Assembly: GCF_038070315.1 (NCBI RefSeq)
Contig: NZ_JBBPCC010000001.1
Location: 682,001 to 746,000 of the forward strand
Origin: Paenibacillus_G filicis
Lineage (GTDB): Bacteria > Bacillota > Bacilli > Paenibacillales > NBRC-103111
Direction of reading: 5' to 3'
Length of the DNA: 64,000 bases
Shown: piece by piece, positions 8,540 through 17,435 of the stretch
How positions within the stretch are numbered: the first letter of the stretch is position 1
Layout: each line of letters starts with the position of its first letter
Made by a program: the position numbers and the translations under genes
The notes under the pieces: generated by a model
Told to the model about the DNA's origin: nothing
Databases searched by the model: none
Seen by the model: the letters and a program-made list of their open reading frames with translations, nothing else

Positions 8540-9711
8540 CTCGAACCTCCCCTAACTACTTCAACTAAAAAATCTACATATGATTGATAAACTTTACTAA
8601 CCTCTAATCTATTTGCGAGATTTAGAGCATTTTTCTTCATTTTATTTTGAAGATCTACTGAGCTTAACAAGCTGCTTAGCTTTGAAGTTAAGTCCTGAGA
8701 ACTACCCGCTTCATATACAATACCAGCTTTTTCTTCAATTAATATTTCTCCAACTTCCCCCTCAATACTACATACAATAGGTATACCTACACTCAAATAA
8801 TCATTGACTTTGTATGGCCAACTTACGATAGTATCTTTTCGAAATGGTATTATTCCAATGCTGCATTCACTAAGACATTTTAACAAACTATTATGGGGAA
8901 CAATACCAGTAACAGTTAAGTCTACTCCATGTTCCTTTGCCTTTTTTAAAAGTTCTTCTCTTCTTTCTCCATCACCAATTAATTTCAGATGTATCTTATT
9001 CTGTGAATTCCTATTAAGCTTAGCTATAGCCTCAAGAACAGTATCAAAATCATAGCTCCAACCAAGATTACCAGCATAACCTATAGTAATTATACTACTA
9101 TGATCTTTTGTTTCCTCTGCTACATTTTCGGATGGATAGCAGCCAAGTGGGATGTGTCTTGTTAAAATCTTCGATTCAGTTAATTTATTCAAATAGCTCA
9201 AATAATTTTTAGAATGTGAGACCAATCCTGATGCATTCTTGTATACATTCTCATTATGCTTATACCAAATTTTGAGTATTGGCTGTAAAACTGTCGTAAG
9301 TCTTTTTGGTATAGGCAATGCTTGTGGCCATAAATCTAGAACATCCATAATTAGAGGAAAGCTCTTTTTTTTTGCTATTTTTGATAACTTTTTAGCACTT
9401 ATAGCAGTTGGTACTGTAACCACTGCTGCATCAAATCCTATTGATTTATTTAATACCTTGTTTATTTTTTTAGCAAAAATATAATTTGATAAGACTCTCA
9501 TTAACCCTAAGGTTTTTCTGTAACCGAGTACTTCTATTTTAATACAATTGACCCCATGGAAATAACTTAAATCCAAGTTTCTTTTCTTTGCACTATGATC
9601 AAAATTGGCTGTAACTAATGTTACATCATGTCCGCTTTCAATTAATTGATTTAATAACCTACCTACACGTGTGTGTACAGAAACATATTGCGCTACTACT
9701 AATACTTTCAT
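8536..9711 (-). CDS. Glycosyltransferase family 4
   Basis: A 391-residue retaining glycosyltransferase of GT-B fold, WbuB/WcaI-like. The N-terminal domain starts MKVLVVAQYVSVHTRVGRLL and contains DVLDLWPQALPIP. The C-terminal donor domain contains GYAGNLGWSYDFDTVLEA, KLIGDGERREEL and WPYKVNDYLSVGIPIVCSIE. The usual E-x7-E motif is replaced by the KxxDY variant of this subgroup. ATGA overlaps join it to genes on both sides. It probably adds one sugar of the repeat unit at the inner membrane face; donor and acceptor cannot be told. Confidence 0.88.
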   Translation of the reverse strand: MKVLVVAQYVSVHTRVGRLLNQLIESGHDVTLVTANFDHSAKKRNLDLSYFHGVNCIKIEVLGYRKTLGLMRVLSNYIFAKKINKVLNKSIGFDAAVVTVPTAISAKKLSKIAKKKSFPLIMDVLDLWPQALPIPKRLTTVLQPILKIWYKHNENVYKNASGLVSHSKNYLSYLNKLTESKILTRHIPLGCYPSENVAEETKDHSSIITIGYAGNLGWSYDFDTVLEAIAKLNRNSQNKIHLKLIGDGERREELLKKAKEHGVDLTVTGIVPHNSLLKCLSECSIGIIPFRKDTIVSWPYKVNDYLSVGIPIVCSIEGEVGEILIEEKAGIVYEAGSSQDLTSKLSSLLSSVDLQNKMKKNALNLANRLEVSKVYQSYVDFLVEVVRGGSS

Positions 9712-10826
9712 TTTCCATCTCCTAGATTAAATGTTTCAATAACCCTATTTGAGAAAAATGATTCTTTAAAACTCTCTCTAGCTTTTGTGGTGTTTACCCT
9801 AATCATATTTTTCATCGTTGCTTTATCTGTCAGTAATTTTAACAGAGCAGCAGTAACCTCAGATGGACAGTTAGCACTGACAAATATAGCACCTTGATCA
9901 GTTACTACTTCAGGTATACCTCTGTAGTTTGTAGTAATAACTGCACAACCAGACCACATTGCTTCTAGCAACGATATCGGTAATCCCTCTTCAACAAAAT
10001 AAGTTGGTAAAACCCATACATCTGCCCATTCCAATAGATCCTTTTTGTTCTCTCCTCGCACAACGCCTTCATATGTACAATTTCTTAAGTCTTTTGTTTT
10101 TTCACTAAACCAAACTTTATCATGTACACTTCCCCATTGCCCAGCGAATCTAAATACAAAATGCTCACCATAACTTTTGTTCAATTCTAGTGCACTATTG
10201 ACTAAATCTTTATATCCCTTTTCCTCAATTAAATTGCTTAAATACACTACATTTAATTTTTTTGATGATCTTTTTAATTTGCCTTCTACCATTTCAATAT
10301 TGCAAACCTCATTCTCTTTAACAGCATTATAAATAGTAATAACATTTGTTAAACCGACATTAGTGATACTCCGCCGTTGGTCGTCAGTCAATGCAATAAC
10401 ACACCTGGATTTATTCAATAAGCTAATATATCTATTCTTTAAATACTTAGGCAGGTTATTAATGCTTTCAGCCAATCGTCCTCCATGAACATGAATAACG
10501 ATGGGCACTTTGTTTAAAACACAAAAACTAATTTTAATCATATCAGCAATTATGCCTACAGTACTTTGTCCAGCAGACATGTACATGCAGTCAATATCAA
10601 CTTTCCATAATGTCCAGGCTATTTTAAAAATTTCGTTAAAAGTTTGAGCAACCCGGTTAATTGATACTTTACCATCCCAAGTTAAAAATTTACTATTGCC
10701 GCTCCCTCTTCTAATTTTAATTACATTAACGTTCCTTTTTTCTAATTCTTCAATGATAATTTCATTAGCAACTCCAACACCAGTTGGAGGAAAAGATAGT
10801 GCACCATGCAATAAAATATTCCTCAT
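9708..10826 (-). CDS. Glycosyltransferase family 4
   Basis: A 372-residue GT-B glycosyltransferase. The acceptor domain carries PPTGVGVANEIIIEELEKRN and IVIHVHGGRL. The donor domain has VVYLSNLIEEKGYKDLVNSA, FRFAGQWGS and EEGLPISLLEAMWSGCAVIT, the E-x7-E region of GT4 enzymes. Four-base overlaps with both neighbours show an operon. Low GC, like the other repeat-unit genes here. It resembles the EpsD/EpsF type by layout; the substrate is unknown. Confidence 0.87.
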   Translation of the reverse strand: MRNILLHGALSFPPTGVGVANEIIIEELEKRNVNVIKIRRGSGNSKFLTWDGKVSINRVAQTFNEIFKIAWTLWKVDIDCMYMSAGQSTVGIIADMIKISFCVLNKVPIVIHVHGGRLAESINNLPKYLKNRYISLLNKSRCVIALTDDQRRSITNVGLTNVITIYNAVKENEVCNIEMVEGKLKRSSKKLNVVYLSNLIEEKGYKDLVNSALELNKSYGEHFVFRFAGQWGSVHDKVWFSEKTKDLRNCTYEGVVRGENKKDLLEWADVWVLPTYFVEEGLPISLLEAMWSGCAVITTNYRGIPEVVTDQGAIFVSANCPSEVTAALLKLLTDKATMKNMIRVNTTKARESFKESFFSNRVIETFNLGDGK

Positions 10827-12052
10827 TTTATTTCAACCTTTTCTTTAATTCTAAAAGGTAGTTGATTAAGTTCCTTTTGAATTAATTCTATTTTTTGCTG
10901 ACTAACTTCAATAATTTCATGACGATTCTCTTGTAGAACTTCTAATTTTTTCCATAATACTTCTGCTGTCACAACTTCAATATTCACTGAATATTGTTCT
11001 AGTCCTAGTAATTTCATTGCACCTACAGTTTTTGGTTGGTAGGCTATAGTTATAGTCGGAACATTTCCTACAATAGCAAATAATCCTGAATGTAATCTAC
11101 TTGCAATAAAAAATTCACAGCTTCTTATTTCTTCAATATATGCTTTTAAAGAAATGTCAGAAGGAACAAAATTAATAGTAATATTTTTCTTATTTAGAAT
11201 TTCTGATAATTGTCTAATTGCAGTTGTATCACCTGGAACTCCTCGTTGTTCCTTTACTTGTTCAAAAAGAAAAATTTCGTATTTATCTTTTACACAATCA
11301 ATAAAATTAGCAATTTCCATTATATATCTCTTCTGATTTTCTTCTCTATTTACCCCTGGCCATTCCCAATTTATCACAGTAATTCCTAATTTATTTTTCT
11401 TGAAAACATTTTTTTTCAACTCTGGCAAATCTCCAAACATTAAATCAGGAATCTCTATGATGTTATTCCCATGCATTTTCAAGTCTTGCAAACATGTTTC
11501 AACACTTGGTTGATCTCGTGCGACAACAAGATGCACGTTATTAAGTAACTTAGCCACCAAATACTTCCGAAAATTTGTTCTAAAAGGCCCTATACTCTGA
11601 GGTAATAATATGACTTTTTTCTTCAATCTTAATGCAAGTAATATTTCAGCACATGCTGCAATAAACCCTGTTGATGCATCATTTAGATAGCCACCTGCAC
11701 AACTTAATACGACATCAGCTTTTTTTACCGCCCTGAAAGTCCTTTCTTTCCCTAAAAAAGGTATTTCTTTCAAAGTAAATAACACAATCAAAAACCATAA
11801 AACGTTCAAAATTAATAAAAATCTCCTTTTAACACCTGAACTATTAATACCTCCTAATATATGCGGCACAACTTCTTTTGCACCAAAAAAGGAAGGATCT
11901 TCATCTTGTGGATATAATACCGAAGCAGTAACATCACTATCTGTTCCAAATGCTTTTCGAGCATGGTCTATGGATAAGCTCAATAGTGCATGATCACCAC
12001 GATTCATCGTACCATACCCATTAATTATAATCACTCTTGTCTGCTTGCTCAC
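10823..12052 (-). CDS. Polysaccharide pyruvyl transferase family protein
   Basis: About 409 residues with the PF04230 pattern. The N-terminus is RVIIINGYGTMNRGDHALL, a central stretch is ADVVLSCAGGYLNDAS followed by KKVILLPQSIGPFR, and the C-terminal part has SCEFFIASRLHSGLFAIVGN with the conserved R-x-H. Members transfer pyruvate ketals to sugars, as proposed for EpsI and EpsO of B. subtilis. The start chosen is GTG 12052: GGAGG precedes it by eight bases, whereas the longer TTG frame start overlaps that site. The gene ends in a 4-base overlap with the glycosyltransferase. Confidence 0.85.
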   Translation of the reverse strand: MSKQTRVIIINGYGTMNRGDHALLSLSIDHARKAFGTDSDVTASVLYPQDEDPSFFGAKEVVPHILGGINSSGVKRRFLLILNVLWFLIVLFTLKEIPFLGKERTFRAVKKADVVLSCAGGYLNDASTGFIAACAEILLALRLKKKVILLPQSIGPFRTNFRKYLVAKLLNNVHLVVARDQPSVETCLQDLKMHGNNIIEIPDLMFGDLPELKKNVFKKNKLGITVINWEWPGVNREENQKRYIMEIANFIDCVKDKYEIFLFEQVKEQRGVPGDTTAIRQLSEILNKKNITINFVPSDISLKAYIEEIRSCEFFIASRLHSGLFAIVGNVPTITIAYQPKTVGAMKLLGLEQYSVNIEVVTAEVLWKKLEVLQENRHEIIEVSQQKIELIQKELNQLPFRIKEKVEIK

Positions 12053-12433
12053 AATAACAACCTCCAAACCCTACATCTATAAATATGGAATATCCGTTAA
12101 AAATGAAACTATAAGCTACACCCAGATTTCAATCAACTATAAACTAATGGATGAGGAAGCAATGCTACTAATCATATTACGTATCCGTCAATAATTCATT
12201 AATGTTGGTACTTAAGGACCTGTTTAGAACATATCACATCAAGTCGATATTCAATCGCTACTAGATGTAGATTTGCTCAACTGCAATGTCTAACTATAAT
12301 GTGGTCTCTACGATCACCATAACAGAAAGTCACATTTAATAGCTTAAAAAACAAGCTAACGGATCTAATGATAATCATATGGTTTAATAAATTATTTCCA
12401 TCTAAATAGCGATCGTATACAAATTAAATTTCG
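12053..12433. other. AT-rich intergenic stretch
   Basis: This gap lies between the flippase stop and the pyruvyl transferase. I see only a ribosome site at its left end and a weak minus-strand hairpin (TTAGCTTGTTTTTTAAGCTA) near 12340-12360, with no open frame worth calling. It may contain a promoter for the downstream genes, but no clear pair of hexamers was found. Confidence 0.4.
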
Positions 12434-13945
12434 TTACCCCTTAATTCTTTTCCTCATTGTTACTAAAATCTGTTTTTTATAAATCATCGCTAGAGGAATT
12501 AAACAAACTAATGTATAAAAAGAGATTCCTAACAATAAATGCAAAAATACATTCTCTATAACAAAGTAATAACTAATAAGTTTTACAACTGCAATAGCAA
12601 AAACTGCACTGCATAAGGTTACTACTGGCAATTTCCACTTCACACTCCAATTTAAGAGCTTTCTCCCAGATAGATAACCAAATATGCTATATAAAAAATA
12701 GCAGATCAATGTTGTCCAGGCAGCTATTTTATAACCAAAAAAAGGAACAAGTAATACATTTAAGATAATATTAATCAAAGCTATAAAGATAATGAGCAAC
12801 ATGATATTAGTCGTTTTTTCATAAAATTCAAACGGCTTATGTGCATAATGAGCAAATGACATAAATACCATACCTGCTAAGGCAACTGGCATTATTGAAG
12901 ATCCCACCCTAAAATTTTCTCCTAAAAAAATTTCAGCTATATCAACATAAAACAACCAACACCCCCCCAGTAACACAATACCAGAGGATAGAATCATTGC
13001 AGAGACAGTTCCCAACCAATGGACAACTTCGCCCTTATGCCCTTTTGACCATGCACTCATTAGAAATGGGTATGCTGCTATTGAGACTGGCATTGAAATG
13101 AGTCCGATTGTACCACTAACCAGATTATAACTTGCAGAGTAAATACCAACTTCTTCTGACCCTCTAAAAATATTTATTATTATTCTATCGCTGATGCTTA
13201 AGACACTAGAAGCCAAAAACCAAATCATCATAGGTGTTCCGTACATTAGCATTTTCCTGCTACTATGCAGTAATTCTTTAACCTTATACATCTTAACTCT
13301 AACTGTAAGCACTACATCAGACTTTAATCTTCTCAACAAAGGAAAGAAAAGCAACATCCATGCTGCAATCGCTCCCCAAAGTAAAGCTACAGGAGATTTT
13401 GATAAAGAAAATGCAAATAAAACACTAAAAATAAACTTAAAAACATTATTAAGAACTTCTATTTTTGAATAATAAGCTGATTGTAATTGCGATTGTAATA
13501 TAGCACTCATAATAGAAAAAGTTATACTTAAAATCCCAAATATCCCGGAAGGTATTAAATATTCACGGTAATCAAGGAAAAACTTATTATTGAATAGTAA
13601 TAATATAACTGTTGTTATCAACACACTAACCAAAATAAGCCCATAGAATGTTAATGTTAGTATTTTTTCAATTTCCTCTTCTTTTCCTCCAGAAGCATAT
13701 CTTACAATTGGTTGTTTAAACAACTGACTTAGTACTGTTGTGACTATCCCAACAATAGAAAAGACGCTAGCATAAATACCATATTCATTTATCTCAAACA
13801 GACGAGTGAAAATCGCTGAAGAAAGTAGTGATATTAATGCTGGAATAGCAACTGCAATTGAGTAGTGCTTGATTTGAGTAACAAGCCCTCTCATTGACTC
13901 TCTTCTTTCATTCTTTTTACTCTGAATAAGTTCATCCGCTGACAT
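12434..13945 (-). CDS. Oligosaccharide flippase, Wzx/EpsK-like
   Basis: The 503-residue protein has about 12-14 membrane helices and the polysaccharide-flippase pattern of PF01943, with HYSIAVAIPALISLLSSAIF at the start and FLASSVLSISDRIIINIFRG near the middle. It would flip lipid-linked repeat units across the membrane. Start is uncertain: ATG 13945 has a weak ribosome site, and ATG 13894 (MRGLVTQIK) is preceded by GAAGAGAG and begins just before the first helix. It is the last low-GC gene; 86 bases upstream the GC-rich epsC begins. Confidence 0.87.
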   Translation of the reverse strand: MSADELIQSKKNERRESMRGLVTQIKHYSIAVAIPALISLLSSAIFTRLFEINEYGIYASVFSIVGIVTTVLSQLFKQPIVRYASGGKEEEIEKILTLTFYGLILVSVLITTVILLLFNNKFFLDYREYLIPSGIFGILSITFSIMSAILQSQLQSAYYSKIEVLNNVFKFIFSVLFAFSLSKSPVALLWGAIAAWMLLFFPLLRRLKSDVVLTVRVKMYKVKELLHSSRKMLMYGTPMMIWFLASSVLSISDRIIINIFRGSEEVGIYSASYNLVSGTIGLISMPVSIAAYPFLMSAWSKGHKGEVVHWLGTVSAMILSSGIVLLGGCWLFYVDIAEIFLGENFRVGSSIMPVALAGMVFMSFAHYAHKPFEFYEKTTNIMLLIIFIALINIILNVLLVPFFGYKIAAWTTLICYFLYSIFGYLSGRKLLNWSVKWKLPVVTLCSAVFAIAVVKLISYYFVIENVFLHLLLGISFYTLVCLIPLAMIYKKQILVTMRKRIKG

Positions 13946-14031
13946 TCTATCACACTCAATATATTTTGTATTAGTTTAGCAATAAAACTTAGTATCATAA
14001 TAAAGTAGTTTGTATAAGATGTATATTTTAT

Positions 14032-15855
14032 TCAAGACACATTTAAAAATGTCGGTACCATACTCTTCAAACTCTCCCTAATCTCAGCCCGATCCCCGCT
14101 CAAGCTCTTCTCCAGCATCTTCAACTCCAACTCGAACTGAGCCTGGTTCACCAACGTCGGCTTTCCGATAAATATCCGGTCATGCACCGTTGATCCAATG
14201 CCTTCCTCATCCGTCAAAAGCTCCTCATACAGCTTCTCTCCCGGGCGAATGCCGCTGAATTCAATCTCCATCTCCTCATACGGCTCGAAGCCGGACAAGC
14301 GGATCAAGTCTTCAGCCAGCTTCACAATCCGCACCGGCTCGCCCATATCCAGGATGAAGATCTCGCCACCCTTGGCAAAGGCACCGGCCTGGATCACAAG
14401 TTGTACAGCCTCCGGGATGGTCATGAAGTAGCGGATCATCTCCGGATGGGTAACGGTCACCGGACCGCCTAAGGCGATCTGGCGCTTGAAGTGTGGAATA
14501 ACGCTTCCACGGCTGCCGAGAACGTTGCCGAATCGCACCGCTACGAACTTGGTCTTGCTGGTCTTGCCCAGTGATTGGACGATCATCTCGGCAATCCGCT
14601 TCGTGGTCCCCATAATACTCGTCGGGTTCACCGCCTTATCGGTCGAGATCATCACGAACCGTTCGCTACCATAACGATCTGCGGCTTCCGCGACGTTTTT
14701 CGTGCCGAACACGTTGTTCTTGATCGCCTCCGCAGGGTTACGTTCCATCAGAGGTACGTGCTTGTGGGCAGCTGCATGGAAGACGACCTCAGGTCGGTAC
14801 ATCTGGAACACTTCATCGATTCTTTCTCTATCCTGTATATCAGCGATAACGGTCTCGATCGGGATTTCCGGAAATTTCGTACGCATTTCCATCTCGATAT
14901 TGTAAATACTGTTCTCACCATGCCCGAGAAGTACCAAGCATTTGGGCTGGAAGGGTGCGATTTGTCGGCATAGCTCGGAGCCGATAGAGCCTCCGGCTCC
15001 CGTGACGAGGACCGTTTTGTTTTCAACGTAATTAGCGATTCCCTCCAGATCCACATTGACAGGATCACGCCCCAGCAAGTCTTCGACTTCTACATCGCGA
15101 ATTTGCTTGACGGTTACTTTTCCATGGATCAGATCCGTGAGGTTCGGAATGATTCTTAGCTTGGCCTTCGTGCCCTTGCATACTTCAATGATCTCAGCTG
15201 TCGCTTTCCTTGATACGGAGGGCATTGCGATAATAATTTCTTTTATTTCCAAAGAAGTTGCCGCTGCAACTATATGTTCACGTGAACCTACAACGGGAAG
15301 ATTATGTATATGCTGTCTATGCTTCATTGGGTCATCATCGATGAATGCTACGGGATAGATCGTTGCGTCCAACTGGCTGAGCATTTCTTTCGCTATCAGT
15401 GCTCCGCAATCCCCTGCGCCGAAGATCAGCGCGTTTTTATGGACTGGCTTCTTCTTAACCAAATAACGGTCCCGCAATACCCGCCACAGAAAGCGCGATC
15501 CTCCTACACAAAGCAGAAGTGTTTCATAATGTCTTAGCAGGATGGACAACGGCACTCTTTCCATCGTAATCAGGTATGTTACGAGGTAGGAGAGAATGAC
15601 CCCGATCGTGACGGACTTGAAGATCGCGACGATCTCCCCGATACTGGCATACTGCCAGACCCGGTTATACAGCTTGAAGTATCGCATCGTCAGGAAGCAA
15701 ATAACGCAGGATACGGTCCCATAAATCAAAGCCTGAACAGTGAAGGAGGATGGGATACTGCCGTCAAAGCGAAGTACATATGCGGTTAAAATGCTGAACC
15801 ATACAATCGCCATGTCCAGTATAACGAGCAGCGAATGTCTTTTTTCGTAACTCAT
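14032..15855 (-). CDS. epsC: Membrane nucleoside-diphosphate-sugar 4,6-dehydratase, EpsC/CapD/PglF family
   Basis: The product has about 607 residues. Four N-terminal membrane helices (LLVILDMAIVWFSILTAYVL onward, to about residue 115) precede a CoA-binding-like Rossmann domain (ALIFGAGDCGALIAKEM). The catalytic SDR domain from about 285 has TVLVTGAGGSIGSELCRQI and MISTDKAVNPTSIMGTTKR, the PglF-type active-site region. It should turn UDP-GlcNAc into the 4-keto-6-deoxy sugar used by EpsN. The start is ATG 15855, six bases after GGAGG; an ATG two codons earlier touches that site. It is 27 bases after epsB and much richer in GC than the next genes. Confidence 0.92.
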   Translation of the reverse strand: MSYEKRHSLLVILDMAIVWFSILTAYVLRFDGSIPSSFTVQALIYGTVSCVICFLTMRYFKLYNRVWQYASIGEIVAIFKSVTIGVILSYLVTYLITMERVPLSILLRHYETLLLCVGGSRFLWRVLRDRYLVKKKPVHKNALIFGAGDCGALIAKEMLSQLDATIYPVAFIDDDPMKHRQHIHNLPVVGSREHIVAAATSLEIKEIIIAMPSVSRKATAEIIEVCKGTKAKLRIIPNLTDLIHGKVTVKQIRDVEVEDLLGRDPVNVDLEGIANYVENKTVLVTGAGGSIGSELCRQIAPFQPKCLVLLGHGENSIYNIEMEMRTKFPEIPIETVIADIQDRERIDEVFQMYRPEVVFHAAAHKHVPLMERNPAEAIKNNVFGTKNVAEAADRYGSERFVMISTDKAVNPTSIMGTTKRIAEMIVQSLGKTSKTKFVAVRFGNVLGSRGSVIPHFKRQIALGGPVTVTHPEMIRYFMTIPEAVQLVIQAGAFAKGGEIFILDMGEPVRIVKLAEDLIRLSGFEPYEEMEIEFSGIRPGEKLYEELLTDEEGIGSTVHDRIFIGKPTLVNQAQFELELKMLEKSLSGDRAEIRESLKSMVPTFLNVS

Positions 15856-15882
15856 GTCCATCCTCCATTACATGCCGAGCTG

Positions 15883-16596
15883 TTATTTTTGGGACTCACT
15901 GGTCCCGTAGTAATAATAGTAATAGGATTCCGCATTCTTACGGTCCATGTTATTCAGAACGACCCCCAGGATACGGGCTTTGACATGATCCAGGTTGGCC
16001 TTGGCCTTGATTGCCATATCGCGTTTCACCTTGCCTGAGTCTACGACGAGAATGACACCGTCACACTTGGTCGCTACGATCTGGGAATCGGTTACGGCCA
16101 AGGTCGGAGGAGCATCGACCAGGATAATATCGAAAGATTGCTTCAAATCCTCCAGCAAAGCAGTCATGCGCTTGGAAGCGAGCATTTCGGAGGGATTGGG
16201 AGGAATCGGCCCCGATGTGATCAAGGACAGATTGTCCACATACGTCTGCTGTACAACCTCATTCAGCTTGGCTTGGCCGGATATAATCGAAGTCAGTCCC
16301 CATCGGTTCGTTACGGAAAACGTGTGATGCATCGTAGGCTTGCGTAAATCCGCGTCGATCACAACAACCTTCATATCGGTCTGGGCGTAAGCCACGGCCA
16401 GGTTCGTTAAGGTGGTCGACTTGCCCTCGCCCGGACCTGCCGAGGTTACCATGATGACCCGCAGTTCTTCGTCGATAGCCGAGAACTGGATGTTGGTCCG
16501 CAGCGTCCGGTAGGCCTCGGAAATCGGGGATTTCGGATTCTCATGTGTAATGATCGGCCGGCGGTTATTGGTTGATGGAAGCACGGGTCGGTTCAC
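15883..16596 (-). CDS. epsB: CpsD/CapB-family tyrosine-protein kinase, EpsB-like
   Basis: A 237-residue cytoplasmic BY-kinase. Visible are Walker A SAGPGEGKSTTLTNLA, Walker A' VVVIDADLRKPTMHH, Walker B IILVDAPPTLAVTDS and a C-terminal tyrosine cluster (YYYYYYG) that is the usual autophosphorylation site. The N-terminal ISEAYRTLRTNIQFS is the typical oligomer motif. It begins at GTG 16596, inside the 3' end of epsA (32-base overlap), as expected for a modulator-kinase pair. With EpsA it controls chain length and export; the PHP phosphatase at 20110-20874 is the likely antagonist. Confidence 0.93.
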   Translation of the reverse strand: MNRPVLPSTNNRRPIITHENPKSPISEAYRTLRTNIQFSAIDEELRVIMVTSAGPGEGKSTTLTNLAVAYAQTDMKVVVIDADLRKPTMHHTFSVTNRWGLTSIISGQAKLNEVVQQTYVDNLSLITSGPIPPNPSEMLASKRMTALLEDLKQSFDIILVDAPPTLAVTDSQIVATKCDGVILVVDSGKVKRDMAIKAKANLDHVKARILGVVLNNMDRKNAESYYYYYYGTSESQK

Positions 16597-17326
16597 CTAC
16601 TTGTCCAGGTTTGGATGACGAAGTCGCTTTTGTCGCAAGCATATCTTCGTCCTTGATCTTGGCAATCATCGCCATCGTAGGAAGATCCAGATACTGTTTG
16701 ATATCTTCCTCTGTCTTAATGGAGTCATCCAAATACTCCATCAGGAAGGCAAGCCCGATCGCAAGCATCAGGGAAACGACAAAGCTAATGGCGATATTCA
16801 GATTCGGATTAGGCTTGACTGGAGTTGGATTCTCCAGATAAGTCGCTTCATTAAGCAGGGACACATTGTCTACCTTCATAATGGAAGGAATCTGATCCTG
16901 AAACACCTTGGACACCGCATTCACGATGTCTGCCGCTTTATTGTAGGAGTTGTCCTGGACAATCAGGGTCATGACCTGCGTGTTGTTCACAGAACTAACT
17001 CGTACCTTCTTGATCAGCTCATCGGCGCTGAGGTTAAACTGCGGGTAATCCTTGGCTACTTTATCCATAATACGAGGCGTCTTGATGACTTCTTTATACG
17101 TATCGATCAGCCGGATGTTCAAGTTGACCGAGTTGATGTCCACCTGCTGCATACCCTGCTGTTCATTGGATTTATTCACGATCAGCTTCGTGGATGCCTC
17201 ATAGACAGGCTCCATGAAGAAGTAGCTGACAACTCCTGTAGCGAGTGTGCAGAGTAAAACAAAGGCAAGGATTAGCCAGATCCGCTTGCGAATGATCTTG
17301 ATATAATCCTTCAAATCGAGTTCCAT
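16565..17326 (-). CDS. epsA: Wzz-type chain-length/tyrosine-kinase modulator, EpsA-like
   Basis: A 253-residue membrane protein with two helices, IWLILAFVLLCTLATGVVSY near residue 20-40 and LNIAISFVVSLMLAIGLAFL near 180. They flank an extracellular Wzz domain, and the second is preceded by the usual Pro-rich stretch NPTPVKPNP. Such proteins activate the BY-kinase through the C-terminal tail and set polymer length. The start is ATG 17326 behind GGAGG; a ten-codon upstream extension lacks a site. It follows the SLH gene terminator by about 60 bases, a short space for its own promoter, so partial read-through is possible. Confidence 0.9.
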   Translation of the reverse strand: MELDLKDYIKIIRKRIWLILAFVLLCTLATGVVSYFFMEPVYEASTKLIVNKSNEQQGMQQVDINSVNLNIRLIDTYKEVIKTPRIMDKVAKDYPQFNLSADELIKKVRVSSVNNTQVMTLIVQDNSYNKAADIVNAVSKVFQDQIPSIMKVDNVSLLNEATYLENPTPVKPNPNLNIAISFVVSLMLAIGLAFLMEYLDDSIKTEEDIKQYLDLPTMAMIAKIKDEDMLATKATSSSKPGQVGEPTRASINQ

Positions 17327-17383
17327 TATGTTCCTCCATCCATAGAAAGGCAGCATTGAGTGCGTGAGTAATCGTGAACAATC

Positions 17384-17420
17384 AAAACCGATACCTCCCC
17401 CCGCGAGGAGAGGAGGTATC
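17384..17420 (-). terminator. Terminator of the SLH-domain gene
   Basis: On the minus strand GATACCTCC pairs with GGAGGTATC around a GC-rich 13-base loop and is followed by GGTTTTGATTG. The T-run is short, so some read-through into epsA is plausible. Confidence 0.6.
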
Positions 17421-17435
17421 CGATTGTAAGACAGA

